Assembly (NCBI GenBank): GCA_012840225.1
Contig: DULU01000092.1
Span: forward strand, 1-54,502
From: Bacillota bacterium
Lineage (GTDB): Bacteria; Bacillota; Limnochordia; DTU080
Reading direction: 5' to 3'
DNA length: 54,502 bases
Of the stretch, positions 48,429 through 54,502 are shown piece after piece. Each line of letters starts with the position of its first letter. Position 1 is the first letter of the stretch. The translations under genes were made by a program, and so were the position numbers. Under the pieces are notes generated by a model that was given only the letters and a program-made list of their open reading frames with translations, was not told where the DNA came from and made no database searches.

Positions 48429-51400
48429 TTAGGGCAGGTTGCTTTGGATCTGCTGCGGCGGGACCGGGCGCCCGCTGTCCGGAGCGGCGTTCCGCCATCC
48501 GATAAGCGAGAGGTAACGATAAGTCACCGGAATGATATACAAAGTGAGCAGGGCCGAGGTGATCATGCCGCCCATGAAGCCGATGGCCAGAGGAGCCTGG
48601 AGCTCACTACCCTCACCGCTGCTCAAGGCCAGGGGCAAGAGACCGATGATGGTGGTGGCCGAAGTCATAAGCACAGGGCGGAGCCTGTAGCTGCTGCCGC
48701 TGTTGATCGCTTCATCCAGGCTCAGGCCTGAGGATCTGAGCCTGTTGATCATGTCGATCATGACGATGCCGTTGTTTACCGAGACGCCGATCAGTATCAC
48801 CAGACCCATGATGGCGCTGACGCTTAAGTTTTGCCGGCACAGCCAGAGGAGGAGTACACCTCCGGCCAAAGCTGAGGGCACGGTGATCATAACGATGAAC
48901 GGATAGCGCCATGATTCGAATTGGGCGGCCATGACCATAAACACCAGAGCCAAAGCCAATAGCAGGACCATAAAGAGTTCGCTTTTCGCCTCGTCGATGG
49001 TGTCGTATACCCCGGCCAGTTCCGCTTTGTAGCCGGGAGGGATGGTGATGCCGGAAAGCACCGCGCGTACCCGGCGTTCGGCTTCTTTCAGATCAATGCC
49101 GTCTAAGCCGGCTTTGACCACCAAGGTTCTCTGCCGGTCGAAGTGACGAATGGTCAGCGGTACCTCGGAGGTTTCCCAGCCGGCTATCCGGTTCAGCTTG
49201 ACCGGCGGTGGGGTGCTTTGCCCGGCTGTCGCCATCCCCTGGACGGGGAAATTCATCAGAGGTTCGATACCGGCGATGTCTTCCGGGCGCGGCCGCATGA
49301 TTACGGGGATCTCCTCGCCCTCTCGGGAGATGCGGGTGGTCTCCAGGCCGGTGAGACCATAGCGCACGGTGAGGGCGGCAATGCCGGCGGTGATCTGCCC
49401 CATCAGAGCCCTGGTGCGGTCGATGGTAATCACCAGTTCAGGCTGGCGCTCCTCGGCGGCATTGACGACGTTGATAAAGCCGCTGGTCCGCCTCAACCCA
49501 TCGGCGACCGCCACCGCCAGCTCTTCCAGGGTGGCATATTCTTCGCCCTGCAGGTGAATCTGCACTCCGGATTGGAAGGCTTCGCCCATGGCGTCGGCGA
49601 TCAGGTCGGCGCTTACTCTGACCTGCCCGCCTTCCAGGTCCAGTGCGGCGAATTTATTGCGGAATTCGGCGGCGATGGTTTCTGAGCGGCGGGTGCGTTC
49701 CGCCAGGGGCACCAGTTCGGCCTGTAGATTGGCTACATTGGTGCCTTCGGAATAGAGAATGTTGATGATATCGTCGCCCTGCAGCCCGCACTGAGCCCAC
49801 ACGGTATGCACTTCTTCGGTCTGCATCATGATCTCTTCCAGCTGCCGGGAGATGCGGTCGGTGACCGTGAGAGGCGTGCCTGGAGGCATGGTGAGGGTGA
49901 CGTTGATCCGGCCACCGTCGGCTGCCGGGAGCAGTTCAATGGGGAGTATCCCCAAAGATGCCGCACCACCGCCAACCACGACTGCCAGAAGGAGATAGGG
50001 CAGCCAGGGGCGAGCGGTCACACCGCGCAAGGTGCGCAGGTAAAAGGTCTGCAGCCGCAGGATCCAGCCGATCTCCGTCTCGCCGGCGTCGGCGGCGGCG
50101 GAGCGGCGCACCAATAGCCTGGCCGCCATGGTCGGGATAACGAGAACGGCTACCAAAAGGGAGGCGCAGAGAGCGAAGGTGACGGTCAATGCCATCTCCC
50201 GGAACCACTGCCCGGCCGTGGATTCCAGAAAGGCCAGGGGCAGGAAGACGGCAATGGTGGTCAACGTGGAGGCGCTGATGGCCAGACCTACTTCGGAGGT
50301 GCCGTCCACCGCCGAGGCGATGAGGCCTTTGCCATACGTGCGGCGGTGGCGGATGATGTTCTCCAACACCACAATGGCGTTGTCCACCAGCATCCCGACG
50401 CCCAAAGCCAGGCCGCCGAGGCTCATCACGTTGAGCGACAGGCCGGCGGCATACATGAGAATGAGGGCGATGATAAGGGAGAGAGGGATGGCGAAGGCAA
50501 TCACCAGGATGCTCCGCCAGGAACGCAAAAAGAAAAATAAGACCGCAATCACCAAAATAGAGCTGATGGCTATGGTGCCGCTTAGGTTGTCAATGGAGCT
50601 GGTGACATATTGTGACTGATCGGTGAGAAGCTTGATTTCCAGCGGCAACTCTGCACCGGCATTCAGCCGCTCGACGGCTTTCCGCACCTGGCTGGAGACG
50701 CGCACGGTGTTGGCCCCGGAATCCTTGAAAATATATAACCCCACGGCCGGCTTGCCGTCGGTGCGGGCAAATCCTTCCATTGGGCTGGTGCCTTCCACCA
50801 CATCAGCCACATTTCTGAGATAAACCGGCTGAGGCAGGGGAGGGAGGGGTGGTTCGAGGATTTTCTGGCCGATGACCAGATTTTTCAAGTCCTCCGCGCC
50901 GGTGAGGGCATTCCCTATGCGTATATGGTAGCGGGTGCCGTTGTCCTCGATGTTACCGGCCGGCACCATGGCGTTCTGGGTGGCGATGAGCTCGCTCAAA
51001 GTGAGCGCGGTGAGGTTGTTGGCCTTCAGGGCTTCCATATCCAGAAAGACACTGATCTCCGGATGCGCTCCACCGATGACGGACACTTTGCCCACTCCGT
51101 CGACCCGCTCCAGCTCAGGCTTCAACTTGGTTTCCACCAGGCGGGTGAGTTCCACTTGAGACAACTCACCTTTTCCGGTGACGCCGATGGTCATGATGGG
51201 AAACATGCGCGGGTCCACATTGGCCACCGCCGGCGTCATGGCATCTGAAGGCAGAGTGAGAGCCAGGGCGGCGAGATTGGTGTTTACATCATGCATGATC
51301 TCATATTCTTTGACATCGGCGGTAAAGGTGGCGATGACGACGGAGAGATTCTCCATGCTGTAGCTTTCCAGAGACTTCAGGCCGGAGAGGGTGGAGAGCG

Positions 51401-51608
51401 CCGACTCGACCTGATTGGTAACCTGCAGCTCAATGGTTTCGGGATCAGCTCCAGGATATACGGTGACCACAGCCACTACCGGCAGCGTCAGGCCGGGCAT
51501 CCAGTCCACCGCCAAGCGGCTCAGGGACATAAAACCAAACAAAAGAACGGCCGCCACACAACAGGTAACGGCCACCGGGCGGCGGGTGGCAAGGCTGATG
51601 ATGTTCAC
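48429..51608 (-). CDS. RND-family efflux permease (HAE1/AcrB-like)
   Basis: Inner-membrane proton-driven exporter of 1059 residues. The classic plan is visible: first helix, periplasmic loop (VYPGADPETIELQVTNQVE), helices 2-6 with the proton-relay segment GLALGVGMLVDNAIVVLEN, second periplasmic loop, helices 8-12 with VNNGIVMIDMIN and RLRPVLMTSATTIIGLLPLA. GTG at 51608 fits AGGAGG spacing of 8 bases; TTG at 51611 is possible. No adaptor (MFP) or TolC gene adjoins it; a LolA-like lipoprotein gene does, 36 bases upstream. Substrate unknown. Confidence 0.92.
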   Translation of the reverse strand: MNIISLATRRPVAVTCCVAAVLLFGFMSLSRLAVDWMPGLTLPVVAVVTVYPGADPETIELQVTNQVESALSTLSGLKSLESYSMENLSVVIATFTADVKEYEIMHDVNTNLAALALTLPSDAMTPAVANVDPRMFPIMTIGVTGKGELSQVELTRLVETKLKPELERVDGVGKVSVIGGAHPEISVFLDMEALKANNLTALTLSELIATQNAMVPAGNIEDNGTRYHIRIGNALTGAEDLKNLVIGQKILEPPLPPLPQPVYLRNVADVVEGTSPMEGFARTDGKPAVGLYIFKDSGANTVRVSSQVRKAVERLNAGAELPLEIKLLTDQSQYVTSSIDNLSGTIAISSILVIAVLFFFLRSWRSILVIAFAIPLSLIIALILMYAAGLSLNVMSLGGLALGVGMLVDNAIVVLENIIRHRRTYGKGLIASAVDGTSEVGLAISASTLTTIAVFLPLAFLESTAGQWFREMALTVTFALCASLLVAVLVIPTMAARLLVRRSAAADAGETEIGWILRLQTFYLRTLRGVTARPWLPYLLLAVVVGGGAASLGILPIELLPAADGGRINVTLTMPPGTPLTVTDRISRQLEEIMMQTEEVHTVWAQCGLQGDDIINILYSEGTNVANLQAELVPLAERTRRSETIAAEFRNKFAALDLEGGQVRVSADLIADAMGEAFQSGVQIHLQGEEYATLEELAVAVADGLRRTSGFINVVNAAEERQPELVITIDRTRALMGQITAGIAALTVRYGLTGLETTRISREGEEIPVIMRPRPEDIAGIEPLMNFPVQGMATAGQSTPPPVKLNRIAGWETSEVPLTIRHFDRQRTLVVKAGLDGIDLKEAERRVRAVLSGITIPPGYKAELAGVYDTIDEAKSELFMVLLLALALVFMVMAAQFESWRYPFIVMITVPSALAGGVLLLWLCRQNLSVSAIMGLVILIGVSVNNGIVMIDMINRLRSSGLSLDEAINSGSSYRLRPVLMTSATTIIGLLPLALSSGEGSELQAPLAIGFMGGMITSALLTLYIIPVTYRYLSLIGWRNAAPDSGRPVPPQQIQSNLP

Positions 51609-51644
51609 CAAATTATCCTCCTGGAGCAATATTGTCTTGCCCTG

Positions 51645-52472
51645 TTATGTCCAGTCATTTATTTCCGTGCGCGGCGGCAGACGTCTGAGATTACTTTCCT
51701 TCAGGTTCCCGTTCCGGCGGATGGAGTTGTAGGAGATGGTGTATATAGTGCCGCCGTTTTGATCGTAGACGCAGATGCGTGTGGTGAGCCACTCCCGCGT
51801 GTCGACCCAGAAATGGTAAAGCAGGTTGTCGGCGTTGTTTTTGCTGTCGGCGTTGTTGACTTTGCTGTTGTTGTTTGTGCTATTGTTGACGCCCTTGGCA
51901 GCGACGATCACATAGCGGCCGCTATCGTCCTTGCCGTTGACGGAAAGGTCATACTCGGCGGCAGAGGGCAGGGAAAACAGACCGCCGATATTGTCGGGAA
52001 TGGGAATGCCCTTGGCCACCTGATCGATATATTGCACTACGGCTATCCCCGTGATGGGTGAATACTGGGTGACCTTGTTGGAAGGTTTGTCGAATATATA
52101 GATGACGTCGGCAAACTCCGGCGGCTCAAGAAAAGTCATCCGCAGTACCCCGGACATGGTGGCTTGCACCTCAATAAAGGTGCGGGCGGTGCTGCCGTCG
52201 GGTTTTGGTTGGTTAAATTCCACCTGGCAGCTGATATCGGTGATTTTCTGCAGTGCGCCTTCGATATTCCTGATTATGTCTTCCACGGAAAGTCCGGCGG
52301 GAACAGCTGTGGTAGAAGATGCGGCTGCCGCAGGCTCACCAGCTACCAGGCAGCCCGATAGGCAAAGAAAGGCCAGGGTCAGTAGTAGAATAAGAAAAAG
52401 GGAATAATTTTGGCGGCGGCCTATGGCGCCGGAGCTTTGGTGCATGATGTGGGGACAATGAGCAGCGAGCAT
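51645..52472 (-). CDS. LolA-like lipoprotein
   Basis: A 275-residue lipoprotein with a long basic N-terminus, a hydrophobic stretch and a lipobox LSGC (about residues 38-41). The mature part follows the LolA/outer-membrane-lipoprotein-sorting fold: IIRNIEGALQKITDISCQVEF, LRMTFLEPPEFADVIYIFDK, NKVTQYSP, FWVDTREWLTTRICVYD. An Asn-rich insertion (NNSTNNNSKVNNADSKNN) interrupts it. ATG at 52472 has AGGAGG 11 bases upstream; ATG at 52445 is an alternative. First gene of the operon with the RND permease, so it may hand lipid-like cargo to or from it. Confidence 0.75.
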   Translation of the reverse strand: MLAAHCPHIMHQSSGAIGRRQNYSLFLILLLTLAFLCLSGCLVAGEPAAAASSTTAVPAGLSVEDIIRNIEGALQKITDISCQVEFNQPKPDGSTARTFIEVQATMSGVLRMTFLEPPEFADVIYIFDKPSNKVTQYSPITGIAVVQYIDQVAKGIPIPDNIGGLFSLPSAAEYDLSVNGKDDSGRYVIVAAKGVNNSTNNNSKVNNADSKNNADNLLYHFWVDTREWLTTRICVYDQNGGTIYTISYNSIRRNGNLKESNLRRLPPRTEINDWT

Positions 52473-52536
52473 CTAAAAAGCATCCTCCTAGTTGGCATCA
52501 ATCCTTACGGTTTTTCGGGATGATAAAACGGATTCC

Positions 52537-52545
52537 TGCTATAAT
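52537..52545 (+). promoter_or_regulatory. Extended -10 promoter before the isomerase-like gene
   Basis: TGCTATAAT is a perfect extended -10 (TGnTATAAT). The matching -35 is poor, as is usual for this class. It would give a leader of about 90 bases before TTG 52643. Confidence 0.55.
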
Positions 52546-52642
52546 GCCACGACAAAGAGTACAAATAGACGGAAAAAGGGGAGGAAAGCTTTATTTTTCG
52601 CCGAACATCTCCACGCAGATCTATCGAAACGGAGGAATTCTG

Positions 52643-53449
52643 TTGCGGCGGTTGATTGCAGTCTTTACCAATACCTATGGAAGATGGGGTGCCCGGCAAA
52701 CCGTGCTAGGAGTGGCTGAATTGGGATTGAAGCATATTGAAATCGGTCTCCAGCCGGAGCCCTCCAAGGATGATCCTCTGGTACGGCTCAGCGATAAATC
52801 CAGCCCGGAAAGTTTGCAACAGTTTAAGGCGCTTCTGGAGGAAAAAGATGTGCGGGTCTCGGCGGCGTTCGGGCATGCGGACATCCGCACCAGAGAAGGC
52901 CTGAACAAGCTGATCAAGCAGATGGAGATCGCCCACTCCCTGGGAGCGAGGGTGTTTAACGTTTCGGCCCCCGAGCGCACCAAGACGGTATACGATCACT
53001 TGCTGGAATTGGGCGAGGCGGCGCTTTTCCGCGGCGTGCTGGTCTGCCTGGAGACGCATCCTCCGCTCTTTTCTTCCGCCGACAGCGGTCTGCAGACCAT
53101 GCGCGATCTCAAGCACAGCAACATCAGGATCAACTTCGATACGGCCAATCTTTACTATTATAACGAGACCATCGACGCCCTGGCGGAACTGGAGCGGATG
53201 CTCGAATATGTGCGGCATGTGCACCTGAAAGACAGCCGCAAGAAATTTGAGGACTGGTATTTCCCGGCCATTGGGAAAGGGGCCATCGATTTCCCCAGGC
53301 TTTTCCGCATTCTCGATCAGGTCGGCTTCTATGGGCCCTTCAGCCTGGAACTGGAAGGCATCAAAGGCGAGGAAGATTCGCTGGCCCTCCGGCATCAAAG
53401 GGTGGCCGATTCGCTGGCCTATCTGAGGGATATAGGCGTGGTCTTCTGA
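52643..53449 (+). CDS. Sugar phosphate isomerase/epimerase-like TIM barrel
   Basis: A 268-residue AP-endonuclease-2/xylose-isomerase-like barrel. TTG at 52643 behind GGAGG gives MRRLIAVFTNTYGRWG; the open frame extends 5' but into the promoter. Likely metal ligands are the Glu of CLETHPP, the Asp of INFDTANLYYYN, the His of HVHLKDS and the Glu of SLELEG. Substrate unknown; relatives act on keto-sugars and inositol compounds, which would suit the Gfo/Idh/MocA enzyme and sugar-binding protein elsewhere in the window. Its TGA abuts the convergent next gene's stop. Confidence 0.82.
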   Translation: MRRLIAVFTNTYGRWGARQTVLGVAELGLKHIEIGLQPEPSKDDPLVRLSDKSSPESLQQFKALLEEKDVRVSAAFGHADIRTREGLNKLIKQMEIAHSLGARVFNVSAPERTKTVYDHLLELGEAALFRGVLVCLETHPPLFSSADSGLQTMRDLKHSNIRINFDTANLYYYNETIDALAELERMLEYVRHVHLKDSRKKFEDWYFPAIGKGAIDFPRLFRILDQVGFYGPFSLELEGIKGEEDSLALRHQRVADSLAYLRDIGVVF

Positions 53450-53701
53450 TCAGTCCAACACCCGATAGAGATACCAGGCCTTCTCGGCCAGGTCGTGATA
53501 GATTTCGTAGAGGCCTTCACCGCATTGCAGGCGGTAGAAGGCCTTTTCTCCTTCTCCGTCCCACCAGCTGCCCGCCTCCAGCCAGTCTTCCACCAGGGCT
53601 TCCACTTTATATTGCCGACGCCGCCAGGTGAAGCACTGCGGCCGGCCGGCCCCGTCCGGCATCACGGTGATCGGTTGCCTGATTATCTTGCTCATAATCA
53701 T
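53450..53701 (-). CDS. DUF6504-like small protein
   Basis: An 83-residue protein of unknown function: MIMSKIIRQPITVMPDGAGR, then PQCFTWRRRQYKVEALVEDW and a C-terminal GLYEIYHDLAEKAWYLYRVLD. The pattern (basic PITV, RP..F.WRRR.Y.V....DW, W.....) resembles DUF6504, found beside Y-family polymerases. Its ATG overlaps the polymerase stop (ATGA), so the two are translationally coupled. Part in mutagenic repair is inferred from context only. Confidence 0.7.
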   Translation of the reverse strand: MIMSKIIRQPITVMPDGAGRPQCFTWRRRQYKVEALVEDWLEAGSWWDGEGEKAFYRLQCGEGLYEIYHDLAEKAWYLYRVLD

Positions 53702-54502
53702 AAGCACTCCCTTTCCCACATTTCCCTGACCCGCTCGCGCCGGGTGAGCGGCAACTCGGCGGCCGTGCGGAGGACACTCGGGCCGAAGCGGGCCCGGAGC
53801 GGGTATAAGGCCGCCTCCAGTCCCGGGGCGGCGGCCGGCTGTGAGGGAATGGGCCGGTAAAGGTCGAGCTGGGTCGCCTTTCTCGGCGCCAGGTCCCAGC
53901 CCTGAAGGACGATCTCCAGGACCTCTTCCTGCGGTTTGAGCCGCTGCCATAGTCGGCGGCAGGCGGCCGTCAGGACCATGCGCTCGGAGACAGGATGGGG
54001 CAGGACCAGAGATTCCTGCCGGGAGCAGTGGCGGAAGACCAGATTCAGGCTCAGCCGGCGGAGGCCGAGGCCGCGGTCGGCCAGGATGCCGGCCAGGGAG
54101 GTGCACAGTCCGGCCAGCACCTCCTCCATCTCTGCGCTGCCGGTGTATCCGGGCTGTGCGGGGTCCGGGCGGTGCAGCAGGCTGATGCGGTCGGGTGGGT
54201 AAAGGGGCTTCACGGGAGTGGGGTCCCATCCCCGGGCCAACTCATGGAGGCGGGTTCCGGCGGCGGCGCCGAACCAGGCGAGGAGAGCGTCTTTCGGGAC
54301 GGCGGTGAGCTCGCCGAGGTGGCGGATGCCCATGGCGGCGAGCCGGCCGCCGATGCCGAGCGGATCGTAGAGGCCGCTTTCGGCCAGAAAATGAAGGGGA
54401 AGCGATGCCGCAAAGGCCGTCTCCTGCCCCGGGGGCACCACTTCCAGAGAAGACGGGCCGGCAGGGATGAAGCCGATAGCGGAAGCCGCTACCCGGCGGG
54501 CC
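53698..54502 (-). CDS. Y-family DNA polymerase, ImuB-like (partial, N-terminus off the window)
   Basis: The C-terminal 267 codons of a DNA polymerase IV/ImuB-like protein continue to the window edge. Visible parts are a thumb/helix-hairpin-helix region (LAAMGIRHLGELTAVPKDALLAWFG, GTRLHELARGWDPTPVKPLYPP) and the little-finger domain (LRRLSLNLVFRH). The catalytic palm lies outside the window, so activity cannot be judged; ImuB proteins often lack it. Coupled to the DUF6504-like gene. Confidence 0.78.
   Translation of the reverse strand, partial: ARRVAASAIGFIPAGPSSLEVVPPGQETAFAASLPLHFLAESGLYDPLGIGGRLAAMGIRHLGELTAVPKDALLAWFGAAAGTRLHELARGWDPTPVKPLYPPDRISLLHRPDPAQPGYTGSAEMEEVLAGLCTSLAGILADRGLGLRRLSLNLVFRHCSRQESLVLPHPVSERMVLTAACRRLWQRLKPQEEVLEIVLQGWDLAPRKATQLDLYRPIPSQPAAAPGLEAALYPLRARFGPSVLRTAAELPLTRRERVREMWERECL

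Overview
The window is the large ribosomal-protein / RNA polymerase super-cluster of a GC-rich Bacillota (Firmicutes) bacterium, followed by a mixed accessory region. The placement rests on gene order (rplA-rplJ-rplL, rpoB-rpoC, ybxF-rpsL-rpsG-fusA-tuf, the S10-spc-alpha block, then ecf genes and truA), on zinc-type S14, S4 and L36, on the L7Ae-like protein between rpoC and rpsL, and on strong GGAGG ribosome binding sites with very frequent TTG and GTG starts. Several features hint at a two-membrane (diderm) lineage: an RND permease, a LolA-like lipoprotein, and a sugar-binding protein with a cleavable, non-lipoprotein signal peptide. Genus cannot be read from the sequence.

Layout. 1-2056: rplA, an L10 leader with a clear attenuator, rplJ, rplL. 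2057-2589: a terminator, a near-consensus promoter and a long leader for rpoB-rpoC (2590-10203); the beta subunit carries an unusual acidic repeat tail. 10230-14845: a near-consensus promoter, then ybxF-rpsL-rpsG-fusA-tuf. 14992-30276: rpsJ through rplQ without a break, including secY, adk, map, infA and rpoA. 30383-34187: ecfA1, a fused ecfA2-ecfT, truA and an RNase H-family gene.

34236-42045 is an accessory island separating truA from rplM-rpsI, which are neighbours in many Firmicutes. It holds a YchF-like P-loop protein with an altered Walker A motif, a LacI-type regulator, a sugar-binding protein, a truncated second sugar-binding protein, a Gfo/Idh/MocA oxidoreductase and an FMN glutamate-synthase-like protein. 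No sugar permease is present. rplM-rpsI (42256-43106) have their own near-consensus promoter.

43142-54502: selD, which reads correctly only if an in-frame UGA at 44150-44152 is decoded as selenocysteine, with a SECIS-like hairpin at the right distance; a class A penicillin-binding protein; an MFS sugar transporter; a minus-strand operon of LolA-like lipoprotein, RND permease and lone CheY-like receiver; a sugar-phosphate isomerase-like TIM barrel; and a DUF6504-like gene coupled to a Y-family polymerase (ImuB-like) that runs off the window end.

No rRNA, tRNA, CRISPR array, insertion sequence or prophage gene was found. The most interesting items are the hidden selenoprotein SelD, the RpoB tail, the EcfA2-EcfT fusion, the LolA/RND/receiver operon and the operator-like palindrome inside the oxidoreductase promoter.
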